36,556 nucleotides of DNA from positions 1 to 36,556 of the forward strand of contig JADYYK010000128.1 of assembly GCA_020853705.1 (NCBI GenBank), in the 5' to 3' direction. Below, in pieces: positions 26,317-36,556 of the stretch. The stretch is from Deltaproteobacteria bacterium. GTDB taxonomy: Bacteria > Myxococcota_A > Polyangia > Haliangiales > JADYYK01. The translations under genes were made by a program, and so were the position numbers. The stretch's first letter is position 1; every line of letters starts with the position of its first letter. The notes beneath the pieces are model-generated. The model was not told the DNA's origin, did not search any database, and saw only the letters and a list, made by a program, of their open reading frames with translations.

Positions 26317-27903
26317 ATGCGCATGACCTCGAGGCGACCCAGCTGGATGACGATTGCAGCCCTGGCGGGGCTGTCCACCCTGGCGCTGGCAAACAAGCCG
26401 CGTCCGAACGAGCGCAAGCGCAAGATCGGCGCGCCGTCGCCGGCCAGGGTCTACGACTTCTCGGCCGATGCCGTCATGGGCGAGATGTCGGCCACCGCCG
26501 GGGGCGCCAAGGACATCACCTTCTTCCGCGACCGCGTGGGCAGCGGCGAGATCCCGCACCCGAACGTGTTCACCCCCGAGGGGCTGCTGTCGGAGCACGA
26601 CCTGCCGCTCAAGGCCGGCAAGGGCTGCACCAAGCTGTTCTGCGCCATCGGCGAGGCCGGCGAGGCGGGGCTGATCGCCCAGCCCGAGGTGCGCTGGCTG
26701 GCCCAGCTGGGTTTCGAGTCCAGCCTGACCGACGCCACGTTCAAGCGCGCGCCGCTCAACTTGATCGCGGTCATCGACAAGTCGGGGTCGATGTCGGGGC
26801 AGCCGCTGGAGCTGGTCAAGGACAGCCTGCGCCAGGTGGTGGCCGCGCACCTGAAGCCGGGCGACCGGCTGGGGATCGTGCTGTATGGCGATCGCTCGCA
26901 CGTGCACCTTGCGCCGACGCCGATCGAGAAGCGCGCCGACATCGACGCGTCGATCAACGCCATCGAGAGCGCCGGGTCGACCGCGATGGAGGAGGGGCTG
27001 AAGGTCGGCTTCGACCTGGCGCGCAGCAGCAGCAAGGACTTCAAGGGCGTGACGCGCGTGATGCTGTTCACCGACGAGCGCCCCAACGTGGGCGCGACCG
27101 ACGCGGGGTCCTTCATGGGCATGGCCGAGGCGGCGTCGAAGGCCGGTATCGGCATGACCACGATCGGCGTCGGGGTCCAGTTCGGCGCCGAGCTGGCCAC
27201 CAAGATCGCCGGTGTGCGCGGCGGAAATCTCTACTTCTTCGGCGACCTGGGGAAGATGAAGCAGACCTTCAAGGACGACTTCGACACCTTCGTGACCGAG
27301 CTGGCCTATGACCTCGAGCTGGTGGTGACGCCGACACCGGGCCTGAAGATCGCGGGTGTCTATGGCATCCCGAACAACCTGCTGGAGTGGATGCCGGGCA
27401 CGACTGGCGCCATCAAGCTGACGGTCAAGACCATCTTCCTGTCGCGCCGCGCCGGCGGCATCTTCGTCGGCCTGACCCCCGCCGGCCCGAGCAACCTGCC
27501 AGTGTCGAAGCCCACAATCGGCAAGTCGATGGCCACAGTCGGCCTGTCGTTCACCCCGCGCGGCAAGCCGCGCACGACGGGCGCTGCCGACCTGGTGCTG
27601 GTGGCGCAGGACAAGCGCTCGCTCGGCCTGGTCCGCGGCAGCCTGCTGGTCGACGAGGCCACCTCGCTGAAGGCCGCCACCACGCTGCACCACGAGAAGA
27701 ACGACCAGGAGGGCGCCTACCGCATCATCCACGCGCTTGCGGGGTTGTTGCGGAGCAACAACGACGCTGACCTGGCGAGCGAGCGCAAGCTCATCTTCGA
27801 CCTCGAGCGCACGCTGGCCAAGCTGAGCGGCCACCAGGGCGAACCGGCGCCGGTGAAGGGCCCGGTGGTCGACCCGGTGAGCAGCCTGCCACCACGGCCG
27901 TAG
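26317..27903 (+). CDS. Secreted von Willebrand factor A domain protein
   Basis: The product is 528 residues. The ATG at 26317 has GGAGG six bases upstream. The N-terminus MRMTSRRPSWMTIAALAGLSTLALA is a type I signal peptide, so the protein is exported. The vWA domain starts near 150 with NLIAVIDKSGSMSG; its MIDAS is complete with DxSxS at Asp154, the Thr in ESAGSTAMEEGL, and the Asp in LFTDERPN. A beta-rich region follows and then a C-terminal helical tail (ERKLIFDLERTLAKLSGH). This resembles the YfbK/marine proteobacterial vWA family in outline. Probably a periplasmic or secreted metal-dependent binding protein; the partner is unknown. A GC-GGA-GC perfect hairpin lies inside the coding region at 27744-27762. 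Confidence 0.88.
   Translation: MRMTSRRPSWMTIAALAGLSTLALANKPRPNERKRKIGAPSPARVYDFSADAVMGEMSATAGGAKDITFFRDRVGSGEIPHPNVFTPEGLLSEHDLPLKAGKGCTKLFCAIGEAGEAGLIAQPEVRWLAQLGFESSLTDATFKRAPLNLIAVIDKSGSMSGQPLELVKDSLRQVVAAHLKPGDRLGIVLYGDRSHVHLAPTPIEKRADIDASINAIESAGSTAMEEGLKVGFDLARSSSKDFKGVTRVMLFTDERPNVGATDAGSFMGMAEAASKAGIGMTTIGVGVQFGAELATKIAGVRGGNLYFFGDLGKMKQTFKDDFDTFVTELAYDLELVVTPTPGLKIAGVYGIPNNLLEWMPGTTGAIKLTVKTIFLSRRAGGIFVGLTPAGPSNLPVSKPTIGKSMATVGLSFTPRGKPRTTGAADLVLVAQDKRSLGLVRGSLLVDEATSLKAATTLHHEKNDQEGAYRIIHALAGLLRSNNDADLASERKLIFDLERTLAKLSGHQGEPAPVKGPVVDPVSSLPPRP
27744..27762. repeat. Perfect intragenic hairpin with a GGA loop
   Basis: GTTGTTGC (27744-27751) and GCAACAAC (27755-27762) around GGA, inside the vWA gene. 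The tip GCGGAGC is of the same GC-GNA-GC type as the hairpin at 17648-17668. It encodes the run LLRSNN. Confidence 0.5.
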
Positions 27904-27924
27904 GCTTTTCAGGGGGTTGCGGGG

Positions 27925-27939
27925 GCGCCCGACGGGCGC
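27925..27939 (+). terminator. Short hairpin after the vWA gene
   Basis: GCGCCC (27925-27930) and GGGCGC (27934-27939) around GAC, 22 bases after the stop. No T run; low-confidence terminator. Confidence 0.3.
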
Positions 27940-27995
27940 ACGCGAAGACACGCAACATCGCGCGCGGACTGTCGAGGACAGGGCTGGAGGTCATC

Positions 27996-28586
27996 ATGGA
28001 CTCAGCCCCCGTCCGCCACATCCTGCTCGTCGACGACGACTCACTCCTGCTCGGTTCCTACTGCAAGCGCCTCCGCAGCGCCGGCTGGCTGGTCGCCGCG
28101 GCGCGGTCGCTCTCCGAGGCCGCCGCCAGGCTGCGCGGTGAGCTCCCGGACCTCGCCGTCGTGGACCTTTATCTCGGAGAGGAGTCCGGGCTGGACCTCG
28201 TGAGGGCCCTGCGCTCGCGCGCGCCCGGCCTGCCCATCGTAGTGGTGTCGGGCATGCTCAGCACGCAGTGCGTCGTCGCCGCCGTACGTGCAGGCGCGAC
28301 CAACGTGGTGTCCAAGCTCGATGGCCTCGATGCCATCCTCGCGGCCGGACTGGCGCCGCCCGCTGTCGCGCCGGTGCCTGCACCAGTGCCGGCCCGTCTC
28401 GACAGCCTCGCCAACGTCACCAACCAGCACGTCGTCAGCGTGTTCGAGCGCTGCCACGGCAGCCAGCGCGCAACCGCTCGCGTCCTCGGCGTCAGCCTGA
28501 GCACGGTGCGCCGCTGGCTCATCGACCTCGGGTTGATCGAAGGGCCGGACGACACCAAGGATGGGGACAGGGACGACGCTGACTGA
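27996..28586 (+). CDS. Response regulator with receiver and Fis-type HTH (RegA/PrrA-like build)
   Basis: The product is 196 residues. The receiver (about 8-122) has the acidic pair in LLVDDDSLLL, the phospho-acceptor Asp57 in VVDLYLGEESG, Ser in VVVSGM, and Lys in VVSKLDG. A Pro/Ala linker follows and then a Fis-type helix-turn-helix (about 145-182) with HVVSVFERCHGSQRATARVLGVSLSTVRRWL. This is the build of the RegA/PrrA family of small response regulators. GGAGG precedes the ATG. The kinase is not in the window. It stands 101 bases before the RHS gene on the same strand, so it may control it, but that is inference. Confidence 0.92.
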   Translation: MDSAPVRHILLVDDDSLLLGSYCKRLRSAGWLVAAARSLSEAAARLRGELPDLAVVDLYLGEESGLDLVRALRSRAPGLPIVVVSGMLSTQCVVAAVRAGATNVVSKLDGLDAILAAGLAPPAVAPVPAPVPARLDSLANVTNQHVVSVFERCHGSQRATARVLGVSLSTVRRWLIDLGLIEGPDDTKDGDRDDAD

Positions 28587-28687
28587 GCCAACCCGCTGAA
28601 TCCTGGTGACAGTGACTCAATATCGGTCATAGGTACTCTCTCCGGACAGCGCTATCACCGTCTCTGGGCCTCGAGACCCGGAGAGAC

Positions 28688-31600
28688 ATGATGAGAGTTG
28701 CCACTCGGAGCATCTTCCTGCTGTCGGTCTGTCTGCTGGGGGTCTCATGCTCGGCACCCGACCCCGGCGGCCCGGTGCACTCGCGCAGCGCGGCGCTCAA
28801 CAACGCCCCCCAGATTGGCGACTTCGCGGTCTATGCGAAGAACAGCCTGGTGCTGCGCCCCGGCGCGGCGGTCAGCGCGGGCGACCTCGGCGTCAAGGAC
28901 GTCGCGACCACGATGCTGCACTCCGGCAAGGAGCTCGCGCTCGAGGGCGCGTCGAGCGTCGAGGTCGCGCACAACACGCTGGGCAACCGCGTCTTCCTCG
29001 ACACCGGCGCCGTCGTCGGCGATGTGCACACGACCGCGCTGACCGACTTCGGCGCCAGCCACGGCGCCGTCGCCGGCATGCCGACAATGCCAGCGCTACC
29101 GACGCCCGCCAGCGTCACCGCGGGTACGACCAACCTCACCGTCGCCGCCGGTACGACGACGACCCTGGCCAGCAGCACCAGCCGAGCCGCGGTGACGCTG
29201 AACGACTCGGCCACCCTGCGCCTGGGCGCCGGCACCTACCAGTTCGCCAGCCTGAAGCTGCTGGCCAACGCCCGCGTCGAGGCCGAAGGCGCAGTCGAGA
29301 TCCGCATGACCGGCCGCCTCACGGCAGGGACGAATGTCTACTTCGGCCCCGCGCCAGGAGTGAGCCTGACCGCGGCCGGCCTGCGCATCGAGGTCAACGG
29401 CGCGAACGGCGGCAGCGGCGGCGTCAACGCCACGCCGCGCGCCGCGCTGATCGACGACGACGGCGTCTTGCGCGCCCTGCTCCTGGTCCCGAATGGCACC
29501 AGCTTCATTGGCCAGCGCACTGCCATCACCGGCGCCATCGCCGGCAAGGACATCGACCTGCGCGAGGACGCGACCGTCACCCGCGAGGACGGCTTCGGCT
29601 CCGCGACCTGCGTCCCCGCCGACTGCAACGACAGCAACGCCTGCACGACCGACGTCTGCGGCGCATCAGGCTGCACCCACACGCCGGTCGCCACGGGCAC
29701 CTCGTGCGCCGATGGCACCGTGTGCAACGGCGCCGAGACCTGCAATGCAGGTGGGGCCTGCGTGTCAGGCACGCCGTTGACGGTCGACGACGGCAACGTC
29801 TGCACTGCGGACAGCTGCGACCCCGTGACGGGCGTCTCCCACGCCCCGGTCGCTGCCGGAACCTCGTGCGCCGATGGCACCGTGTGCAACGGCGCCGAGA
29901 CCTGCGATGCCGGCGGCGCCTGCGTGTCAGGCACGCCGTTGGCGGTCGACGACGGCAACGTCTGCACCGCGGACAGCTGCGACCCCGTGACGGGCGTCGC
30001 CCACACCCCGGTCGCTGCAGGAGCCAGCTGCGCGGACGGCACCGTGTGCAACGGCGCCGAGACCTGCGATGCCGGCGGCACCTGCTTGCCAGGCCCGCCA
30101 GCGGTGGTCGACGACGGCAACGTCTGCACTGCGGACAGCTGCGACCCAACCAGCGGCGTTGCTCACGCGCCTGTCGCCGCCGGCACTTCGTGCGCCGACG
30201 GCAGCGTGTGCAACGGTGCCGAGACCTGCAATGCCGGTGGTGCCTGCACCGCGGGCATACCTCCGAGCGTCGACGACGGCAACGTCTGCACTGCCGACAG
30301 CTGCGACCCGATCAGCGGCGTCGCCCACACGCCTGTCGCAGCCGGCACGTCGTGCGCCGACAGCACTGTGTGCAACGGCGCCGAGACCTGCAATGCCAGC
30401 GGCACCTGTATCGCGGGTGTCCCCCCGAGCACCGACGACGCAAACCCCTGCACCGCCGACAGCTGCGACCCCATCGCGGGCGTCGCCCACACGCCTGTCG
30501 TCGCGGGCACCTCGTGCGCCGATGGCACTGTATGCAACGGTGCCGAGACCTGCGACGCGGGCGGATCCTGCGTGGCCGGCGCCCCGCCGGCGGTCGATGA
30601 CGGCAACGCCTGCACTGCCGACAGCTGCGACGCCGTGACGGGCGTTGCTCACACCCCCGTTGCGACCGGCACTTCATGCGCCGACGCAGATCTCTGCAAC
30701 GGCGCGGAGGTCTGTGACACTTCTGGCACCTGTGAACCCGGTGCGCCCGTCGCGGCCGATGACGGAAATGCCTGCACCACCGATGCATGCGACCCAGTCA
30801 GCGGAAGTGTCGCGCACTCACCACTCGCCACCGGGTCCGCCTGCTCCGACGGCGATCCGCTGAACGGCCCTGAGGCCTGCAGCGCTGCATCCGTCTGCTC
30901 ACCCTATGACCCCGTCCTCGTCGCACCCCCCATCGATCAGACGGTCGCAATGGACCTGTACGATGCGGCCGCGTTCCTCTGGTCCGGCGCGAATCCGATC
31001 CAGACCGGTGTGACACCAGGTGCAATCGACCGGAACCGGGTCTCGGTCGTGCGCGGCAGCGTCACCGATCGGTCCGGCATACCGATTCGTGGCGTCCGAA
31101 TCTCGATCCTCGGTGAGCCATCCCTTGGCACCACGCTCACGAGGGCTGACGGGGCGTTCGACATGGTGGTCAATGGAGGGCGACCTCTGATTGTCGACTA
31201 CCAGAAGGCGGGGCTCATCCCGGTTCAGCGGACGGTGGATGCGCTCTGGCACGACTATTTCGTGGCCGGCGACGTCGTCATGATCCCCTTCGATCCTGAG
31301 GTCACGACCATCTCCCTGGCTGGTGCCACGACAGTCCAGACCGCGCGAGGCGGTCAGGTGTCGGATACCGCCGGAACGCGAACCGCCACGCTGTTGTTCA
31401 AACCTGGCACCTCGGCCTCCATGCGGCTCGCAGACGGCACGACTACTGCTCTGGAGACCCTGCATGTGCGGGCCACCGAGTACACGGTGGGGAACACGGG
31501 CCGGGCGGCAATGCCAGCGGAACTGCCACCTCAGAGCGCCTTCACGTACGCCGTCGAGCTCAGCGTAGACGAGGCTGTGAGCGCCAACGCGGTGTCAGTG

Positions 31601-34600
31601 GACTTCAGCCAGCCCGTCTATGGGTACCTCGAGGAGCTGGTGGGTGCGCCTGTCGGAACGGGTGTGCCGAGTGGGTTCTACGATCGTGTCCGGGGTGAGT
31701 GGGTCGCATCGCAGACCGGCAAGGTCATCAGGGTGGTCGGGATCAGCGGCGGCATCGCTGACCTGGACGTGACGGGTGACGGCACTGCCGATACTGGCGC
31801 AGCCCTCTCCATCCTCTCGATCACCGATGCGGAACGCCAGATCCTCGCCACCCTCTACCCGGCCGGACAGAAGCTCTGGCGGGTGCCGATCCCTCACTTC
31901 AGCCCATGGGACTGGAACTGGCCTTGGGCTGCCCCGCGCGACATGGCGGAGTTCGTCGCGAAGGCTGTCTCAGAAGGGAATGACCCCTGCAAGGCGGGTC
32001 CCAGCGTCAACTGCGAGGACGGCACCGCCACGGTCGACGCTCCCATTGAGGGCGGTGGCATCACTCTGAGCCTGCAGACTGGAAACCAGCCGGGATACGC
32101 GGCGCGACGAGAGATCAAGTCGGAACTCGTCGGGAGCCACCTGCCCCCGTCTCTATTGTCGGTGAAGGTTCGAACGACAGTCGCGGGCCAGTCACACTCC
32201 GCGACCTTCGCTCCCAGCGCGAATCTCGGATACTCATTCGTCTGGGATGGCAAGGACGCCTATGGCCGCGACGTGCAGGGAAGTGCGGTGGCGGAGATGG
32301 AGGCGGACTACGAGTACACGCCTCAGTACTATGCAGACCCAGCCGAGTTCGCACAGACATTCGCCCGCTATACCGGGGAGCTGAACGGTACCGCATCCTT
32401 CACGCCTCCGACGGTCAGCGGACGATCCGGAGCCACGGTCACCGTGACGCAGCGGCGGCGTCTGCGCGTAGGCGGCTGGAACGCTGATGGTGAGGCCATG
32501 GGCGGCTGGAGCCCGAGCGTCCACCACAAGTTCGACCCCGCGGCCCTCACGCTCTACATGGGTGACGGCACGACGGTCCGCCAGGCCAGCAAGCGACCGA
32601 ATCCCACCCTTATCGCAGGCACAGGCGCCCTCGGCCTACCTCCCATTGGTCCGGTGGAGGCGCCTGCTACCGCCGTGCCCCTGGGGAAGCCAGGACGTAT
32701 GGCGGCAGATGAGACAGGCAACATCTACTTTGTAGACGAGCTGGCAAATCGGGTCTACAAGAAGACCACCGGTGGTGTCTTGATCTCGATTGCCGGGAGT
32801 GGACTGAGCGGCGGCAGCGGTGATGGCGGACCCGCGAACCAAGCACAGCTGAGAGCGCCACAGGGCGTCGCCGTTGATCGGTTTGGCTCCGTGTTCATCG
32901 CGGACACCAGCAACCATCGCGTTCGGCGCGTTGGCCCCGATGGAATCATCACGACCGTCGCCGGGACGGGGTCATGCTTTGGCGACCCCACCATGGGCGG
33001 CATCGCCACGAGCGTGCCCATCTGCAGCCCGCAGGACGTCGTCTTCGCGGAGAACAGCCTCATCATCACGAGTCCCGCCCCGAGTGGGGCCGACGTCAGC
33101 GTCTACCGCGTTGGCACCGACCTTCACCTCACGCGGATCAAGCGTGAACTATCAGGCGTCGCGGGCCTTGCGGGCGGCGTGTCGGCTCCGCTGGCCTACG
33201 CTTCTGGGGGAGACCACTTCATTCGGTTCCCAGGCATCCTCTCGCCCTTCAACGCCGTTGGCCAGAATCGCTGCGGGAATCACCTCGACCTGTTCGCCAA
33301 CATCCAGTTGTCGCCTGTGGACATCGCCTACGACGACCGTGAGTCCGACTGGATCCTCGCGGCCCTGCACGGCGGGCCGGCGCCTGGGATCTATCGAATC
33401 AAGGTGCCGTCGAGCACGGGGATCAACTTCGTTGCACCGGGATTCCTGACCTGCCCCATCGAGGGCCTCTTCGTCCTCCCGGTCGGTGGCGCCCCCGAGG
33501 GACTCGTCGTCACTCCTTCGCACCAGCTCTGCTACACCGATGCCAACCGTCACGTCGTCGAGTGCGTTCAACTGTCCTACCCTGGCGGTGGCGTCCTCGG
33601 ACTTGGCGGCCTCGGCGACACCACCATCGTGCCGTCGCCGGATGGCAACGAGGTGTACGAGTTCACGAAGAAGGGGCGCCACCTCCGCACCCTCGACGCT
33701 CTGACAGGCGTGCCGCTGTTGCGCTTCTTCTACGACTCCTCGGGGCGACTCGACCACATCACTGATCTGGATGGCCGAGTGACGCGGTTCGAGCGTGACG
33801 CGGCGGGTGGGCCGGCGGCCATCGAGGGACCCTTCGGCCAGCGCACGATCTTCACGACCGATGCGCATCGGCGAATCGCGACAGTCACGAACCCGGCGGG
33901 CGAGATCACACGTTACGCGCACAGGCCTGACGGACTCCTCGACTCCCAGACCGATGCAGAAGGCCATGTGACCTCGTACGAGTACTCGGCGAAGGGGGAG
34001 GTTCAGCGTATCGCTGACCCAGCAGGAGGATTCTCGATCCTGACGCGGGCCGTGATCTCGGGTGGGACCCAGTCCACCGTGACGAGCGCGCTGGGCCGCA
34101 GTGCGACCCACCGTCGGGAGAGCATCGGGGTCAACGAGCACCGCACCACGACGGCAGCTGATGGGCTCGTCACCTCGAGTATCGAGCGAGCCTTCGGACC
34201 AAGCGAGAGTCACACGCCAGACGGAATGACGACGGTCGTCACGCCGGGCGCGGACCCACGCTGGGGTGTCTCAGCGGTGCGCCCCGCGGTCGTCACCGTC
34301 ACCACACCCGGCGGACGCACCAGCACCGCCTCGCATGCGCGCATCGTCACGCTTGCCAACCCGAGCGATCCGCTCAGCTTGATCGGCCAAGTCGACACAT
34401 ACACGGAGAACGGGAAGACGAACACCGAGACCTTCAACGCCGGTCTGGGGACGCTGACCTTGATGTCCCCGGCTGGACGCACGAGCACCAGCCACCTGGA
34501 TGTGCGCGGGCGCATCTGGAAGTCCGAAGTGCCCGGCCTTCTCCCGGTAACGACGGTCTACGACAACCTCGGGCGCGTCGAGAGCGTGACACAGGGAACC

Positions 34601-36431
34601 CGGACCACGGCCTGGAGCTACGACCTGCTCGGTCGCGTCGCGACGATCACTGACGCACTCGGCCGCGTGACCACGATGTCGCCCAACGCCGCCAACAGGC
34701 TCGACTTCGAGACGCTCCCGGGTGGCCGACAGATCGGCTACACGTACAACCAGCTCGGAGCCGTACGGTCGATCACCCCACCGGGAAGGCCAGCGCACTC
34801 GATCGACTACGACCCGGTTGGCCGGGTCACTGAGCAGCGTGCGCCAAGCACGGGCGGCGGCGATGCCGTCTCCACCCAGACCTACGACCTGGACCACGAC
34901 CCGGATCTGAGCACCGATCCGGATGGTCGCCAGACACGGACCGTCTTCCTGGCGAACGGCCGCTTTGATCGCACCGAGCAGGCGGAGGGCAACACCCGCA
35001 CGGGCTACGACGCTGCCGGCCGCGCGTCCCTGCTGACCGCCCCGGACGGCGGCCAGATCACGAGAGCGTTCGACGGCAGCCTGCTCCTCAGTGAGTCCTG
35101 GGCCGGGGCTGTCAGCGGGCAGGTCGCATGGGACTACGGTCCAGGCTTCCGACTCGCCAGCCAGCGCGTGAACTCGTTGCCGGCCGTGGCCTTCGGGTAC
35201 GACGACGATGGGCTACTGACCAGTGCTGGCGACTTGACAGTCGCGCGCGACCTCCATAACGGACTCGTGCGGGGCAGCGTCATCGGCGGTGTCGTAGACG
35301 ACGTGCAGTACAACGGGCACGGCGAGCCCGTCGTCTACAGCACGACGTTCGGCGGGGCGCCCGTCTACCAGGCCACCGTCTCCCGGGACGACCTTGGGCG
35401 GGCGGCGAGCATCACCGAGGTCCTCGGCGGAGTGACGACCGTCAGGCTCTACGGCTATGACGTCGCGGGCCGCCTGGAGACCGTCACCCAGAACGGCGTC
35501 GAGGCCGAACGCTACGCCTACGACAGCAACGGGAACCGCACCACGCGCACCCTCGCCGGAGCAACTCAGACGGCAGTTCCAGACGCTCAGGACCGCCTCA
35601 CCAGCGCGGGCCCCGAGACCTTCATCTGGAGCCAGAGCGGCGAGCTCCGCACGCGCACGAACACCACGACGGGCGCGGTCACGCAGTACGGCTACGACAG
35701 CAACGGCAGCCTCACGAGCGCCGAGCTGCCCGACAGCCGGAACGTCGAGTACATCATCGACGCCACCGGGCGGCGCATCGGCAAGCGCGTCGATGGGGTC
35801 CTGGTCGAGGGCTTCATCTACCAGGACGCGCTTCGCCCGGCTGCCTGGTTGGACGGCACTGGAGCGGTCAGGGCGACGTTCGTCTACGCGCACGCCGCGG
35901 GCGCTCCCGACCTCATGCTGGTTGGCCCATCGAGCTACCGACTGGTGAAGGACAACACGGGCAGCGTGCGCATGGTGCTAGACGTCGCCTCTGGCGTCGT
36001 CGCTCAACGCATCGAGTACGACGCATGGGGCCAAGTAGTCCTCGACACCAGCCCGGGCTTTCAGCCCTTCGGCTACACGGGGGCGCTGGTCGACCGTGAC
36101 ACCGGGCTGGTTCACCTGGGCGCACGCGAGTACGACCCGGGCCTGGGCAGGTTCACGACGAAGGACCCGCTCTCCTTCGGCGGCGGCGACACCAACCTGT
36201 TAGCGTACGTCGCCAACGACCCTATCAACCACGTCGATCCGACAGGCCTATTCTCATTCCAGACCTTCGCCAACTGGTCGGCCGGCTTCGGCGACGCCCT
36301 GACGTTCGGGTTGACGAGGAAGATGCGCGGATGGTTCGGCATCGCCGACGCGGTGGACACTTGCTCGAGTGCCTATCGGTGGGGCGAGTTGTCGGGAATC
36401 GCGGGATCCTTTGTGATACCTTGGGGTCTTG
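28688..36431 (+). CDS. Giant RHS-repeat lipoprotein, interrupted at its C-terminal end
   Basis: The open frame runs to a stop at 36442 (2584 residues), but the last codons are probably intron sequence. A lipoprotein signal ends GVSC (Cys21). Then come a beta-rich domain (to about 310), eight Cys-rich repeats of 54 residues (about 312-745), a carboxypeptidase-regulatory-like domain (about 780-870), and a middle region. NHL-type repeats lie at about 1330-1450 (GVAVDRFGSVFIADTSNHRVRRV). RHS/YD repeats at about 1655-2500 end with the core signature DPLSFGGGDTNLLAYVANDP and DPTG (Gly2520). After DPTG, where RHS proteins carry a variable toxin, only about 61 residues are left (FGDALTFGLTRKMRGW to VIPWGL). 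It is probably an exported RHS effector or adhesin. A Shine-Dalgarno sequence precedes the ATG; a second ATG follows directly. Confidence 0.92.
29624..30919 (+). repeat. Eight tandem 162-base Cys-rich coding repeats
   Basis: Units begin at 29624, 29786, 29948, 30110, 30272, 30434, 30596 and 30758, spaced by exactly 162 bases each (54 codons). Each carries the pattern DDGNxCTADSCDP, then TSCADGTVCNGAETC, then a GGxC turn. The first and last units are the most divergent. Such repeats are prone to copy-number change. Confidence 0.92.
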
Positions 36432-36556
36432 GTGCGTCCTGACGAGATCCGCGCTGCGCAAGCGACGTGGGGCTCATGCTGGACCGATCTAGCGGGTGAA
36501 AGTCCCGTCCGGGTAAGCGCCGGAGCGCCCGGTAGCAGGCTCCAGCCGTCGTGCGA
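36432..36556 (+). mobile_element. 5' end of a probable group II intron, runs off the window
   Basis: The stretch begins with GTGCG at 36432, the conserved GUGYG 5' end of group II introns. It goes on to the hairpin CGGG-TGAAAGT-CCCG (36493-36507), a common feature of bacterial group II intron domain I, and then GTAGCAGGCTCCAGCCGTCGTG. The intron would split codon 2582 of the RHS gene after its first base, so the in-frame stop TGA at 36440-36442 would be intronic. The remaining domains, the reverse transcriptase, and the 3' exon lie beyond the window. No complete domain V can be seen, so the call rests on the 5' boundary and local motifs. Confidence 0.7.

Noticed and set aside
28606..28640. 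Promoter and response-regulator binding site before the RHS gene (GTGACA, TGAC...GTCA)
   Set aside because: The -10 fit is poor and the inverted repeat has only four-base arms with mismatches inside; too weak to list as a feature.
29624..30919. CRISPR array suggested by regular repeats
   Set aside because: The repeats are 162 bases, coding throughout, in one frame, with no unique spacers.
36437..36442. Natural C-terminal end of the RHS protein at GAS-stop
   Set aside because: The last codons coincide with GTGCG and group II intron-like sequence, and RHS proteins of this type normally continue well past this point. Kept only as the alternative reading.

Overview
The window is strongly GC-rich and is densely packed with genes; no gap without a gene exceeds about 135 bases. 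Gene content suggests a chromosome segment of a predatory or social soil bacterium of the Myxococcota, possibly a Haliangium/Kofleria-like lineage. The clues are many lipoproteins with Asp-Ala-Gly-rich linkers, GAF plus HEAT-repeat proteins, thrombospondin type 3 plus vWA surface proteins, and a very large Cys-repeat/NHL/RHS lipoprotein. This placement is inference from gene style only. No tRNA, rRNA or CRISPR array was recognised.

Layout. 1-1869 (+): the end of a GAF/HEAT-repeat protein, closed by a strong convergent hairpin. 1928-5852 (-): an apparent operon gntR - small partner protein - GMC oxidoreductase - conserved unknown - two-helix membrane protein. The first three genes overlap, and a promoter with a double FadR-type operator precedes gntR. 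5921-7645: a divergent pair of lipoproteins. 7670-9655 (+): a Uma2 protein and a lipid-anchored FAD amine oxidase. 9663-11868 (-): a threonine synthase-like gene lacking its PLP lysine, followed by an overlapping alpha/beta hydrolase. 11916-13181 (+): an acetyl-CoA hydrolase/transferase. 13266-19963 (+): three tandem paralogous lipoproteins with calcium-binding repeats and a vWA domain. 20004-20450 (+): a DUF1579-like protein. 20482-21014 (-): a RelE/ParE toxin-antitoxin pair. 21104-26228 (-): pyruvate kinase, ABC ATPase, a nucleoside deoxyribosyltransferase-like protein, an ABC-2 permease and a VOC protein. 26317-28586 (+): a secreted vWA protein and a response regulator. 28688-36431 (+): a giant RHS lipoprotein whose C-terminal end is cut by what looks like the 5' end of a group II intron running off the window.

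How genes work together. The GMC operon is probably an autoregulated alcohol or sterol/lipid oxidation unit controlled by its own GntR regulator. The ABC ATPase and permease form an export unit, but a deoxyribosyltransferase-like gene with its own TTGACA/inverted-repeat control region sits between them and overlaps the permease. Many first genes of transcription units have a TANNNT hexamer 5-8 bases before the start codon and no Shine-Dalgarno sequence, so leaderless transcription appears common here. The surface-protein genes and the response regulator instead have clear Shine-Dalgarno sequences.

The most notable points are the intron-interrupted RHS effector, the lysine-to-asparagine change in threonine synthase, the tandem vWA lipoprotein family, the double operator, and the deoxyribosyltransferase embedded in the ABC exporter.
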